64,000 bases of DNA from Bradyrhizobium sp. SZCCT0231 (GTDB lineage: Bacteria; Pseudomonadota; Alphaproteobacteria; Rhizobiales; Xanthobacteraceae): contig NZ_JAFCKP010000011.1 in NCBI RefSeq assembly GCF_018130245.1, positions 124,001 through 188,000 of the forward strand. The letters run 5' to 3'. How positions within the stretch are numbered: the stretch's first letter is position 1; each line of letters opens with the position of its first letter. The notes below the pieces were generated by a model. It saw only the letters and a program-made list of their open reading frames with translations, did not search any database and was not told the origin of the DNA. Below, piece after piece: positions 16,265 through 25,707 of this stretch. The position numbers and the translations under genes were made by a program.

Positions 16265-17431
16265 CTAGAGCCGGTCCACCGCCTTGAACGTCCCGTCCTT
16301 CTGGATCACCGTCAAGAACACCTTCGGCGGCGTGTCGATCATCCGCGTGCCGACGGTGACGGTGCTGCCGCTGATGTCGAAACGGCCGATGTCGTTGATG
16401 GCGCGCAGCAGGCTCGCGCGCGTCGGGTTGGGGCCTGCCTTTTCCAGCGCCGCGGCCGCGAGGCGGCCGGAGAGATAGCCTTCCAGCGACACGAAATCCG
16501 GCGTCAGCGCCGGATCGAACGCCGTCTGCGCCGCCTGGTAGTCGGCGACGAGCTTGAGCGAGCGGTCCCAGGGAAACGGCACGACCTGCGAGACGACGAC
16601 GCCTTCGCCCTCAGGGCCGAGCTCGGTGGCGAGCGCATTGGCGCCGACGAAGGAGATGTTGACGAAGGTCGGATAGAAGCCGCTGCGGTGCGCGAGCTTG
16701 ATGAACTCCGCACAGGGTCCGTAGGTCCCGACCATCACGATGGCCTCTGGTTCGGCGCGCTTGATCGCCCGCCAGGCCGCGGCGACCGCGCGGGTGTTGC
16801 GCTCGAAGGTGCCTTCGGCGGCAAGCTCGAGGCCGCGCCTGGCAAGCGCACGCTTCACGCCAAGGAGACCGTCGCGGCCGAAGGAATCGTCCTGGTAGAA
16901 GATGCCGATGCGGGTGAACTTGCGATCCTCGGTGAGATGCTTGATCCAGGCCTCCGCCTCCGCGCCGTAGCTCGCGCGGATGTTGACGACGTTCGGAAGC
17001 TCGAGGTCGCGCAGGAACTCGGCGCCGCTGAAGGGGCCGATGAAAGGAATGTTCTTGGCACTGGTGATCGGAATCGTCGCCATGGCGGTCGGCGTGCCCA
17101 CCGCGCCGATCAGCGCGAACACCTTGTCGTCCCCGATCAGGCGCAGCGTCTGCGCCACGGAACGGTCCGGGTCGTAGCCGTCGTCGCGGCTGACGAGCTG
17201 GAGCTTGCGGCCGTGGACGCCGCCCTTGGCGTTGATCTCGGTGAACGCCGCGACGATGCCTTGCCGCATGCGCTGTCCGAGCGCGGAGGAGGGGCCTTCC
17301 AGCGCGGCGGCCTGGCCGAACAGGATCGCATCCTCGCTGACGCCGGCCTCGTCGCCGCTGGCTGCGAGCGTGGTCGCGGCGAGGAGCACGACGGTCAGGA
17401 CGACGGAGCTCGCTGCTCGAAATCGATGCAT
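16265..17431 (-). CDS. Branched-chain amino acid ABC transporter substrate-binding protein (LivJ-type)
   Basis: A 388-residue periplasmic binding protein of the Peripla_BP_6 family. A signal peptide of about 24 residues (MHRFRAASSVVLTVVLLAAT) leads to ILFGQAAALEGPSSALGQRM, the family's usual first strand with GPS ligand contacts; INAKGGVHGRKLQLVSRDDG follows. ATG 17431 is chosen for the signal peptide even though no Shine-Dalgarno sequence is visible. No permease or ATPase genes lie nearby, so it is an orphan receptor. The ligand may be an amino acid, a urea-type compound or an aromatic acid. Confidence 0.8.
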   Translation of the reverse strand: MHRFRAASSVVLTVVLLAATTLAASGDEAGVSEDAILFGQAAALEGPSSALGQRMRQGIVAAFTEINAKGGVHGRKLQLVSRDDGYDPDRSVAQTLRLIGDDKVFALIGAVGTPTAMATIPITSAKNIPFIGPFSGAEFLRDLELPNVVNIRASYGAEAEAWIKHLTEDRKFTRIGIFYQDDSFGRDGLLGVKRALARRGLELAAEGTFERNTRAVAAAWRAIKRAEPEAIVMVGTYGPCAEFIKLAHRSGFYPTFVNISFVGANALATELGPEGEGVVVSQVVPFPWDRSLKLVADYQAAQTAFDPALTPDFVSLEGYLSGRLAAAALEKAGPNPTRASLLRAINDIGRFDISGSTVTVGTRMIDTPPKVFLTVIQKDGTFKAVDRL

Positions 17432-17717
17432 CGGGAGGTTTTGCCGGATCGTTGGAAGAAATCTCAAGCAAAATACCGTCGCGAGCCTGAACAGCTCGCT
17501 AAGCGGCACCGTGTCGAAGGACCGTAGTACTCCGGGTAGAACCGGCAACTTGTTTCCACAATGCCGGCTCGTTCGCAGACTTCGTTAACTAATTTCCGCA
17601 TTGCAAAACGATCGGGTTCCGAAATTGTGCAGTTCTTAACCGCCGTCTTGTTCCGATAGCGGCGCCGGTACCTCAACCAGAGGTTCGGTTCGTGGGAATA
17701 GGGACGGCGGCTTCGAG

Positions 17718-20147
17718 ATGGGCGGTCGCGATCAGAACGATCAGGATCGGAAGCGCATGACCGGATGGTGGCGTGCCGCGCCGCTGCTCGGGCTCTATCG
17801 CCCTGCGCTCGTCGCCGTCGGCGTCGGCCTCCTGTTCTCGGTCGTGGGCGCTGCCGCCGTGGCGCGATGGGAAGATCGCGTCAACAGGATCGAGTTCGAG
17901 AACGCGGCCGAGACCCAGGCGATCGTCATGCAGAACGGCATGAACGAGTACATATCGAGGCTTCTCGCGTTGCGCACGCTGTTCGAATCGACCAGCGACG
18001 AAGTCACCCGCAGCGAATTCGAGACCTTCAGCGCCCGCCTGTTCGAGCGCCATCCCGGCATGCTGCGCATTGCCTGGTTGCCGCGCGTCAACCGCAAGGA
18101 GCGCGCCGAATACGAGAGCGCCGCGATCAGGGACGGCGTTGCCAGCTATCGCATCAAGTCGCTGCAGGGCGAGAACTTCGTCACCGCGCCGCAGAGCGAC
18201 GAATATTTTCCGGTGTTCTACTCGACTCAGCCGAAGACCTCGTCGGTCTATGGCATGGACTACACGACGGTTCCGGAGCGCCATGCGGTGCTGGACCGCG
18301 CGCGCGACAACGATCGCGTCGCGGCCATTCGCACGCGCCTGGTCGAGCCGAAGGAGGGCGGCCGGCCGCCCGACGTCCTCGTCGCCATTCCCGTCTACGC
18401 CAAGGGAACCTCGCGCGAGGAGATCGCGGACCGGCGCCGCAATCTCGCCGGCTTCGTGGTCGGCATCTTCGACCTGCCGCTGCTGATCCAGTCCATTCGC
18501 GTGACCACCGGAGCAAGCCCCGCGGTCAGCATGAACGTCTTCCCGCCCTTCACGGCGCAGATCGTCAGCCTGGAGGAAACGCTGCCGGATTATTCGTCGG
18601 CCGCCTCCGCGCTGCGGTCGATGCGCGACATCGCACGGGTCGTGCACTGGTCGGGCAGTCTCAGGATCGGGGACACCGATTGGCAGGTGCGGGCGGTTCC
18701 TACCGCCGGCGGTCCGCTGGCGACGACTTACGATCGCGCGGTTGCGGTGCTCATCGTCGGCATGCTGCTGACGCTATCGCTATCGACCTATCTGACGCTT
18801 GCAAGCCGCAATTCGCGGCGGCTGTCGCTGGCGAACCGGCGGGTGCTCGAGCTTGCCCAGACCGACATCCTCACCGGATTGCCGAACCGCGCCTTCTTCC
18901 TCACCCGGCTCGACGAGATGAACAACCAGTTGAGCGTGAGGGGCCTGCCCTTCTCGATCCTGATGCTCGACCTCGACCGCTTCAAGAACGTCAACGACTC
19001 CCTCGGTCATGCAGCCGGCGATGCGCTGCTGCGCCAGGTGGCGCAGCGGCTGAAATCCGCAGTGCGCGCCAACGACGTGCTGGCGCGGCTCGGCGGCGAC
19101 GAATTCGCCATCATCCAGGAAGCCGGCGAGGATCAGCGCGCCTGCTCGACCGAGCTGGCGGCGCGGATCGCCAAGCTCGTGAGCGAACCGTTCCTGCTGC
19201 CCGGACACCGCGTCGAGATCGGCACCAGCATCGGGATTGCGATCGCCCCGGATCACGGCAGCGATCAAGAGCAGCTCCTGAAGAAGGCGGATCTCGCGCT
19301 CTATCGTTCGAAATCGGCCGGCCGCAACTGCTTCACCATCTACGACGAGGCGATGTCGGCCGAGCTGGAGGCCCGCAACACGCTGGAAGGAGATCTGCGC
19401 GACGCCATCGCGCGCTGCCAGCTGGAGGTGCACTACCAGCCGTTCGTCGACGCCCTCAGCGGCGAGCGACGCGGCTTCGAGGCGTTGGTGCGCTGGCGAC
19501 ATCCGGCGCGCGGACTGATCCCGCCGGACCAGTTCATTGCGCTCGCGGAGGAGACCGGGCTGATCGTGCCGCTCGGCGAATTCGTGCTGCGGCGCGCCTG
19601 CGCGGACGCCGCCGGCTGGCCTTCCGGTCTCATGGTCGCCGTCAATTTGTCGCCGATCCAGTTCAAGGAAGCCGAGCTGTTCGAAATGATCTGCGCGGCG
19701 CTCGCCGATGCCGGCCTGCCGCCGCAGCGGCTGGAGATCGAGATCACGGAATCCGTGCTGCTGGAGCGCGCCGTCGAGAACCACGCCTTCATGGAGCGGC
19801 TGAAGCACCTCGGCATCGAGCTCGCGCTCGACGATTTCGGCACCGGCTATTCGTCGCTCAGCTACCTGACCGCGTTTCCGTTCGACAAGATCAAGATCGA
19901 CAAGTCGTTCATCCGCAACCTCACGCATCAGCCGCGCTCATCCGCCATCATCTCCTCGATCGTGACGCTGGCGCGCGGGCTGGACATGTCGGTCACCGCC
20001 GAGGGCGTCGAGACCCGCGAGGAATTCGAGCGGCTGAAGGCGCTCGGCGTCAATTTTGCGCAAGGCTATCTGTTCGGCCGGCCGCAGCCGATCGAGCGGA
20101 TCCTGTTCGACGCGCCGGTCAACTCCTCGGAGCTCGACGCCGCCTGA
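17718..20147 (+). CDS. Membrane CHASE-GGDEF-EAL cyclic-di-GMP enzyme
   Basis: An 809-residue protein. One membrane helix lies at about 28-50 (LYRPALVAVGVGLLFSVVGA), then a periplasmic CHASE-type sensor (about 60-300) and a second helix at about 337-360. A GGDEF domain follows with intact RLGGDEF near 458 and an I-site RAND five residues upstream. The EAL domain has FEALVRWRHP near 587, a DDFGTGYSSLSY motif and AEGVET. Both cyclase and phosphodiesterase motifs look intact, so it could make or degrade c-di-GMP depending on the signal. ATG 17718 is the longest frame; ATG 17757 has a comparable GGAAG site. Confidence 0.88.
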   Translation: MGGRDQNDQDRKRMTGWWRAAPLLGLYRPALVAVGVGLLFSVVGAAAVARWEDRVNRIEFENAAETQAIVMQNGMNEYISRLLALRTLFESTSDEVTRSEFETFSARLFERHPGMLRIAWLPRVNRKERAEYESAAIRDGVASYRIKSLQGENFVTAPQSDEYFPVFYSTQPKTSSVYGMDYTTVPERHAVLDRARDNDRVAAIRTRLVEPKEGGRPPDVLVAIPVYAKGTSREEIADRRRNLAGFVVGIFDLPLLIQSIRVTTGASPAVSMNVFPPFTAQIVSLEETLPDYSSAASALRSMRDIARVVHWSGSLRIGDTDWQVRAVPTAGGPLATTYDRAVAVLIVGMLLTLSLSTYLTLASRNSRRLSLANRRVLELAQTDILTGLPNRAFFLTRLDEMNNQLSVRGLPFSILMLDLDRFKNVNDSLGHAAGDALLRQVAQRLKSAVRANDVLARLGGDEFAIIQEAGEDQRACSTELAARIAKLVSEPFLLPGHRVEIGTSIGIAIAPDHGSDQEQLLKKADLALYRSKSAGRNCFTIYDEAMSAELEARNTLEGDLRDAIARCQLEVHYQPFVDALSGERRGFEALVRWRHPARGLIPPDQFIALAEETGLIVPLGEFVLRRACADAAGWPSGLMVAVNLSPIQFKEAELFEMICAALADAGLPPQRLEIEITESVLLERAVENHAFMERLKHLGIELALDDFGTGYSSLSYLTAFPFDKIKIDKSFIRNLTHQPRSSAIISSIVTLARGLDMSVTAEGVETREEFERLKALGVNFAQGYLFGRPQPIERILFDAPVNSSELDAA

Positions 20148-20220
20148 GCGCGCCGAAGGGGCATGCGCGAAAAGCGCTTGACCCGGTCATCCCCGGATGG
20201 TCGTTAGGACCCGTCCAGGG

Positions 20221-21531
20221 ATGAAACAAACAAACATGCGGCTTCCGTTCTTCTACGGCTGGGTCGTGGTCGCCGTGACCTTCGTCACCATGGCCATCGG
20301 CGTCAACGCGCGCACCGCCTTTTCATTGTTCTTTCCGCCCATCATCTCCGAGTTCGGCTGGGAGCGCGGCGTCACCGCGGGCGCCTTCTCCTTCGGCTTC
20401 GTGGTGTCGGGCGTGGTCAGCCCGTTGATCGGCCGCCTGATGGATCGCGCCGGTCCGCGCGCGGTGATGGAGCTCGGTGTCGTGCTGATGGGCGGCGGGC
20501 TGCTGCTGGCACCGCTGACCAGCGCGCCCTGGCATCTCTATGTGACCATCGGCGTCATGGTCGGTGCCGGCAGCGTCTGTCTCGGCTATTCCGGCCAATC
20601 GCTGTTCCTGCCGAACTGGTTCATCCGCAAGCGCGGCTTCGCCATCGGCATCGCCTTCGCCGGCGTCGGCATCGGCTCGGTGACGCTGCTGCCGTGGGTG
20701 CAGCACCTGATCGAGCAAACCGGGTGGCGCACCGCCTGCACCGCGATGGGACTGCTCGTCCTGATCGCGCTGGCGCCGATCAATCTGTTGCTGCGCAAGC
20801 GCCCCGAGGACATCGGCCTTCAGCCGGACGGCGATGCCGCGCCGGCCGCAGGCGCCGCGAAATCCGTCTCCAACATCGTCGATCCCGCCTGGGTCGGCAC
20901 CGAATGGACGCTGCGACGCGCCGTCGCGACAGCGCGTTTCTGGTGGATCGCGCTGGGCTATTTCTGCGGCCTTTACATCTGGTACGCGGTGCAGGTGCAC
21001 CAGACCAAATTCCTGCTCGACATCGGCTTCAGCCCCAGCGTTGCGGTGTGGGCACTCGGCATCGTCAGCCTGCTCGGCATTCCCGGCCAGATCGTGCTGG
21101 GGCATGTCTCCGACCGCATTGGCCGGGAGTGGGTCTGGGCGATCAGCTGCGCAGGTTTTGTCGTCTGCTTCGCCGCGCTGATCGCGCTGAAGTATCAATC
21201 GTCGCTCTGGCTGGTTTATCTCATGGTGTTCACGCAAGGTGCGCTCGGCTACGGCCTCACCTCGATCATGGGCGCGGTGGTGTTCGAGATTTTCCAGGGC
21301 AGGCACCAGGGCAGCATCTTCGGCACGATCATGCTGGCGGCGCTGGCGGGTGGTGCGGCCGGACCGTGGGTAACCGGCTTCCTCTATGATCGCGCCGGGG
21401 ACTACACGCTGGCTTTCACCGTCGCAATGATCGTGAGCGGATTGTCGGCGCTCGCGATCTGGCAGGCCGCGCCGGGCAAGGTGCGGGCCGTGGCTGGCCG
21501 GCTGCACAAGCTCAAAGCGGGATCCGAATAG
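20221..21531 (+). CDS. Major facilitator superfamily transporter (oxalate/formate antiporter-like branch)
   Basis: A 436-residue protein with 12 predicted membrane helices. N-terminal features are FFYGWVVVAVTFVTMAIG, FGWERGVTAGAFSFGFVVSG and GRLMDRAGPRAVM, the canonical loop 2-3 motif of MFS. A central hydrophilic loop (about 200-235) separates the two six-helix halves, and GHVSDRIGRE repeats the motif in the second half. The pattern fits monocarboxylate/oxalate-type MFS carriers. ATG 20221 is used; ATG 20236 is an alternative. It lies between two c-di-GMP genes on the same strand. Confidence 0.82.
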   Translation: MKQTNMRLPFFYGWVVVAVTFVTMAIGVNARTAFSLFFPPIISEFGWERGVTAGAFSFGFVVSGVVSPLIGRLMDRAGPRAVMELGVVLMGGGLLLAPLTSAPWHLYVTIGVMVGAGSVCLGYSGQSLFLPNWFIRKRGFAIGIAFAGVGIGSVTLLPWVQHLIEQTGWRTACTAMGLLVLIALAPINLLLRKRPEDIGLQPDGDAAPAAGAAKSVSNIVDPAWVGTEWTLRRAVATARFWWIALGYFCGLYIWYAVQVHQTKFLLDIGFSPSVAVWALGIVSLLGIPGQIVLGHVSDRIGREWVWAISCAGFVVCFAALIALKYQSSLWLVYLMVFTQGALGYGLTSIMGAVVFEIFQGRHQGSIFGTIMLAALAGGAAGPWVTGFLYDRAGDYTLAFTVAMIVSGLSALAIWQAAPGKVRAVAGRLHKLKAGSE

Positions 21532-21667
21532 GTCTCGTACGCATCGAGATACCTTCGGCTTTCGCCGAACGTTAAGCATGTCGCGTTTTGGCGCAGCGCG
21601 AGAGAAGTGCAAGAACGCCTTGGACACCATCGGAGCGTTAACCTCTCGCCGATTGCCGCATTTCCCG

Positions 21668-24271
21668 ATGCCGCTGGTTCAGACGATGCCCGCCTCCGAT
21701 CGCCTTGTGACAGAAATTCCTGACGTGCTGCGCGCCGCGCTCGAACGCGCCGACGACGGCATCGTCATCGTCGATGAGGCGCATCGCATTACCCATTTCA
21801 ACCCCGCCGCGGAGCGGATCTGGAAGCTCGCCGCCGCCGAGGTGCTCGGCCGCGATGCCGCCGTCCTCACCCTCAAATGTCTTAAGGCCGGTGCGACCGC
21901 GGGTCTCCGCGAGGAGATCAGCCTCGTGCGGCGCGACGGCAGCCGTATCAAGGCGCAGGTCGCGATGTCGTCGGCGACGGTCGACGGCGCGACCCATCGC
22001 ATCGTGTTCGCACGCGACGTCAGCCTTGATGCGGAGCGCCGCGTCAGGACCGGGCTGCTCCACGCCGTCGCCGACCAGACCAACCGCGCGGTGATCGTCA
22101 CCGACATCGAGCAGAACATCGTCTTCGTCAATTCGGCGTTCACGGCGCTGTTCGGCTATACCAGCGAGGAGGCCGAAGGCCGCCGCGCCGGCGAGCTCGT
22201 TGCCGGTCGCCACACCGATCGCAAGGCGGTCGCCAAGCTCGTCAAGCGCCTGATGCGTGGTGGCCACCGCGGCGAGGTCGAGGTGCTCGTCTACGACAAG
22301 GACGGCGAGGAGATCTGGGTCTCCGCCCGGATCGATGCCTTCCGCGACGGCAAGGGCCGGGTCAAGCACATCCTCGCGCTGTTCGAGGACATCACCGAGA
22401 CCAGGCAGCTGCGCTCGCTTCAGCAACTCATCATGAGCGCGCTCGCCGACGAGGTGCCGATCGGCGAGATCGCCGACCGGCTCTGCCGCCGCGTCGAGGA
22501 GATTGCGCCCGACGTCGTCTGTTCGCTGCTTCACGTCGATGCCGCCGGATTGATCCATCCGCTCGGCGGTCCCAGCCTGCCCGAGGACTATTCCCGCGCG
22601 TTGGACGGCATTGCGATCGGCCCCGATGTCGGCTCCTGCGGCACCGCAGCCTTCTACGGCGCGCCGGTTCTGGCCGAGGATCTCGACACCGATCCGCGCT
22701 GGCAGCCTTACAAGGCGATGCCGCTCGCAATTGGCCTGCGCGCCTGCTGGTCGACCCCGGTCAAGGCCAAGGACGGCCGCGTCATCGCGACCTTCGCCTT
22801 CTACTATCGGGAACCGCGCGCACCGAGCAATTGGCACCGGCGCATCGTCGAGGCCTGCGTCAATCTCGGCGCCTTTGCGATCGAGCGCAAGGAGGCGCGC
22901 GCCGAGATCGCGCGGCTCGCCTATCACGACATCCTTACCGGCCTGCCGAACCGCGCCCAGCTGCGGCACCTGATCACCACGGCCATCGATGCCTGCCCGA
23001 CCGGCAGCCATGTCGCACTGGCCTTCCTCGACGTCGATCATTTCAAGGACGTCAACGACACGCTCGGTCACGCCGCCGGCGACGAGCTCCTGGTCCAGCT
23101 CGCGCAGCGCCTGCGCGAGCATATCGGCCCCGGGGACATGCTGGGGCGGCTCGGCGGCGACGAATTCGTCATTCTGCTGCCGCAACGTAACGCCGAGAGC
23201 GCAGAACGCGTCGCAGCTGAAATCACCGAAGCGCTGGCGCGGCCGCTCCGGCTCGGATCGAAGCTGATGCCGATGTCCGCCAGCATCGGTATCAGCCTCT
23301 ATCCCGATCACGCCACCGACATCGACACCTTGATGCAGCAGGCGGACGCTGCCATGTACATGGCCAAGCAGGCCGGACGCTCGACCCATCGCATCTTCAG
23401 TGCCGAGATGAACGTGCTCGCCGAGCAGCGGTTGGCGCTGATCGCGGCGTTGCGCCGCGCGGTCGCGGAGGGCGCACTGAGCCTCAGCTACCAGCCGCAG
23501 ATCCGCAGCTGCGATGGCGCGATCCACGGCGTCGAAGCGCTGGCGCGCTGGCGTGATGCCGTGCTCGGCGACGTCTCGCCGGCAAAATTCATCCCGCTCG
23601 CCGAGGAATGCGGCCTGATCGAGCAGATCGGCCTCTGGTCCGTGCGCGTGGCCTGCCGGCAGATGGCGAGCTGGCGCCGCGCCGGGCTCAACATTCCCTC
23701 CGTCTCGGTGAACCTGTCGCCGATCAATTTCCGCAACGTCACGCTGGCGGCGCGGCTCAAGGACATCCTGGCCGAATACGATCTGCCGCCGCACGCGCTG
23801 ATGCTGGAGATTACCGAAGGCGCGTTCATGCAGGACGGCGTCGCCGCGCTGGAGACGATGAATGCGATCCGCGAGCTCGGCGTCGGGCTCTCGGTGGACG
23901 ATTTCGGCACCGGCTATTCCAGCCTCAGCCGGCTCGCGCATCTGCCGATCCGCGAACTCAAGATCGACCGCAGCTTCATGCGCGACATCGAGAAAGACGC
24001 AGGCGCGCTCGCGATCGCCACCGCGGTGGTCCGCGTCGGCCACGGCCTCGGCATGAGCGTGGTCGCCGAGGGCGTCGAGACCGAGGGCCAGTGCAGGACG
24101 CTGGCCGCGCTCGGCTGCGACATCGTCCAGGGCTTCCTTTACGCACCCGCGCTGCCTCCGGTTGCCTTCGAGCGCTGGCTGATCGAGCATTGCGCCGAGC
24201 AGGCGAGGGCGATGCTGGGGCGGCTCGACCTTGTGGCGGCGGGTAGAGTTGCGGTGAAGCGGTCGGCGTAG
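21668..24271 (+). CDS. PAS-PAS-GAF-GGDEF-EAL sensory c-di-GMP protein
   Basis: An 867-residue cytoplasmic protein. Two PAS domains (about 20-120 and 135-255; the second has VFVNSAFTALFGYTSEEAEG) are followed by a GAF domain (about 275-425, with VGSCGTAAFYGAPVLAEDL). GGDEF is at about 435-595 (RLGGDEFVIL) and EAL at about 610-855 (VEALARWRD, DDFGTGYSSLSRL, AEGVET). The I-site position reads GPGD rather than RxxD, so product feedback inhibition is probably missing. ATG 21668 is chosen because the PAS domain starts soon after and the upstream extension from 21578 has weak coding character. Confidence 0.85.
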   Translation: MPLVQTMPASDRLVTEIPDVLRAALERADDGIVIVDEAHRITHFNPAAERIWKLAAAEVLGRDAAVLTLKCLKAGATAGLREEISLVRRDGSRIKAQVAMSSATVDGATHRIVFARDVSLDAERRVRTGLLHAVADQTNRAVIVTDIEQNIVFVNSAFTALFGYTSEEAEGRRAGELVAGRHTDRKAVAKLVKRLMRGGHRGEVEVLVYDKDGEEIWVSARIDAFRDGKGRVKHILALFEDITETRQLRSLQQLIMSALADEVPIGEIADRLCRRVEEIAPDVVCSLLHVDAAGLIHPLGGPSLPEDYSRALDGIAIGPDVGSCGTAAFYGAPVLAEDLDTDPRWQPYKAMPLAIGLRACWSTPVKAKDGRVIATFAFYYREPRAPSNWHRRIVEACVNLGAFAIERKEARAEIARLAYHDILTGLPNRAQLRHLITTAIDACPTGSHVALAFLDVDHFKDVNDTLGHAAGDELLVQLAQRLREHIGPGDMLGRLGGDEFVILLPQRNAESAERVAAEITEALARPLRLGSKLMPMSASIGISLYPDHATDIDTLMQQADAAMYMAKQAGRSTHRIFSAEMNVLAEQRLALIAALRRAVAEGALSLSYQPQIRSCDGAIHGVEALARWRDAVLGDVSPAKFIPLAEECGLIEQIGLWSVRVACRQMASWRRAGLNIPSVSVNLSPINFRNVTLAARLKDILAEYDLPPHALMLEITEGAFMQDGVAALETMNAIRELGVGLSVDDFGTGYSSLSRLAHLPIRELKIDRSFMRDIEKDAGALAIATAVVRVGHGLGMSVVAEGVETEGQCRTLAALGCDIVQGFLYAPALPPVAFERWLIEHCAEQARAMLGRLDLVAAGRVAVKRSA

Positions 24272-24430
24272 CCGCCTTTGAGCGATATTCCCGGCCGGTA
24301 GGAACGCATCGGCAACTGGCGGTTTGGTCTTCGACGTCCGCCGGAGGGGCACCGCGCCATGTCCTGCCGAACGCCAGGAAGCCGCAGACACCGGCGGACT
24401 TCGAATCGCCGGAGACAGGGAGGACAAGCA

Positions 24431-24616
24431 ATGAGACGGCATTCCCAATCGCACGCAGAGAAGGAGGCGAACAACCTCTTCAGGAAGACCGCGACGAAAC
24501 CGGTGACCGATTACGAGAAAGCAGAGCAGGCTTTCCACGCCAATCGGGAGCGACTGAAGGCTGAACGGCTGGCGAGGGAGGCTGAACGACGAGGCCAGTC
24601 AGAGAGGAAGACCTAG
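24431..24616 (+). CDS. Small charged hypothetical protein
   Basis: A 61-residue, very basic/acidic helical protein (EKAEQAFHANRERLKAERLA) with a clear AGGGAGGAC ribosome site 7 bp before ATG 24431. Its stop overlaps the GTG start of the DUF6894 gene as TAGTG, so the two are translationally coupled. I do not recognise a function. Confidence 0.7.
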   Translation: MRRHSQSHAEKEANNLFRKTATKPVTDYEKAEQAFHANRERLKAERLAREAERRGQSERKT

Positions 24617-24852
24617 TGTCGCAATTCTACTTTGACATCTGGGATGGTGAAGCGCTCGTCGTAGACGAAGAAGGCCTGGATTTGGCCAGCCGGCGAGCAG
24701 CGGAGGTCGAGGCGGCGCTGTCGCTTGCCGACATTGCCAAACAGCTCGAGCCGTTCGCCAGCAGCGATGGCATCGCCATCAATGTTCGGGATGCGAGCGG
24801 CCCGGTCTTGAGAGCGACATTCGTCGACCAAAGAGTTCGACGGGCCGATTGA
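24616..24852 (+). CDS. DUF6894 family small protein
   Basis: A 78-residue protein with the DUF6894 pattern: an N-terminal FYFDIWDGEALVVDEEGLDL, a helical middle and a final strand around VLRATFVDQ. The family is common in rhizobia and has no assigned function. It starts with GTG, overlapping the preceding stop, with GAGAGGAAG upstream. Confidence 0.75.
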   Translation: MSQFYFDIWDGEALVVDEEGLDLASRRAAEVEAALSLADIAKQLEPFASSDGIAINVRDASGPVLRATFVDQRVRRAD

Positions 24853-24873
24853 GACCGCCAAAAGTGCTCTCGC

Positions 24874-25098
24874 TCATGTCTCCGCACTGAGCATCGAAAG
24901 CACGACAATGCCGTCCTCGAGCTCGCCTGAAGCCAGGCGCGCCCGCGCCATACGCTCGAACTCCGTTCGATGCTTCTGGAGATAGCTGAAGGCCTGCTTC
25001 TGCGTGTTGAAGGTCGTGGCAAGCCGGCACATCTGCCGATCCGAGCCGGACGCGAGAAAGAAGGTGATGGTCCCTTGGTCTGGCTTGATTTTAGGCAC
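24874..25098 (-). CDS. Small hypothetical protein
   Basis: A 74-residue protein (contains ITFFLASGSDRQMCRLATTF and a helix QKQAFSYLQKHRTEFERMAR). It converges on the DUF6894 gene with 21 bp between. GTG 25098 is chosen because GGAGAG lies 8 bp upstream; GTG 25128 would add 10 residues without a good ribosome site. Function is unknown. Confidence 0.6.
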   Translation of the reverse strand: MPKIKPDQGTITFFLASGSDRQMCRLATTFNTQKQAFSYLQKHRTEFERMARARLASGELEDGIVVLSMLSAET

Positions 25099-25158
25099 GA
25101 TCTGCACTCTCCGGCATGTGATCGGCACTTCAGATTTCGCCGGCGGCGTTGAAGACGA

Positions 25159-25401
25159 CTATCGCGCCGGCTTCCTTGAACGCTTCCTGAGCGCAGGCGC
25201 TGGCAAATCTGCCCGAACGGCTTCATCAGCCGCTTCCTTCGCCTCGCGTACCTCTCGGAGCCGCGCCATGTTCTTGCGAACCTCGATGGCTTGCCTTTCG
25301 ACGTCGGCCAATGCCCGCGCGCCCTCTTCAGCGGCCAGGCGCCTGCGATCGGAACGCGCGATGCTTTCGGGTGACGGCTCTGCGGGTTTCTTGGTGCTCA
25401 T
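25159..25401 (-). CDS. Small coiled-coil hypothetical protein
   Basis: An 80-residue, highly charged protein predicted to be one long helix (RRRLAAEEGARALADVERQA...VRKNMARLREVREAKEAAD) with a basic C-terminus (RKRSRKPAR). GGGTGAACG precedes ATG 25401. It lies between the 74-residue gene and cspA on the same strand. No family is recognised; a nucleic-acid-associated role is only suggested by charge. Confidence 0.6.
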   Translation of the reverse strand: MSTKKPAEPSPESIARSDRRRLAAEEGARALADVERQAIEVRKNMARLREVREAKEAADEAVRADLPAPALRKRSRKPAR

Positions 25402-25497
25402 CGTTCACCCGGATCCACAACGACTAAACCCGCTCAATCCCGGGATTGAGCGGGCAAAGCAACCGTTTCAGTACATCCGTGAAACGGCGCCACGATA

Positions 25498-25707
25498 TCA
25501 AGCCAGCGAGAGGTTCTCAGCGCTGACTTTGCCTCGCATCTTGTCGGTCTTGATCTCGAAATTGACCTTTTGGCCCTCTGCGAGACCTGCAAGACCAGCC
25601 CTTTCAACGGCGCTGATGTGAACGAACACGTCGTTGCCGCCGTCGCTCGGCTGGATGAAACCGAAGCCCTTTTGGCCATTGAACCACTTGACTGTACCTG
25701 TCGTCAT
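25498..25707 (-). CDS. cspA: Cold-shock domain protein
   Basis: A 69-residue single cold-shock domain. It has [17 protein letters not shown] with the RNP1 motif KGFGFI and the RNP2 motif DVFVHISAV. It is expected to bind single-stranded RNA/DNA and melt mRNA structure. GGAGAAG lies 3 bp from ATG 25707. A promoter-like pair (25837-25864) predicts a 5' UTR of about 120 nt, typical of cold-shock-controlled csp genes. It is head-to-head with rpsU, a pairing often seen in Alphaproteobacteria. Confidence 0.93.
   Translation of the reverse strand: MTTGTVKWFNGQKGFGFIQPSDGGNDVFVHISAVERAGLAGLAEGQKVNFEIKTDKMRGKVSAENLSLA

Noticed and set aside
21638-24538. 966-codon minus-strand frame opposite the PAS-GGDEF-EAL gene
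   Set aside because: A shadow frame: biased composition and no recognisable motif, while the plus-strand frame encodes five intact domains.
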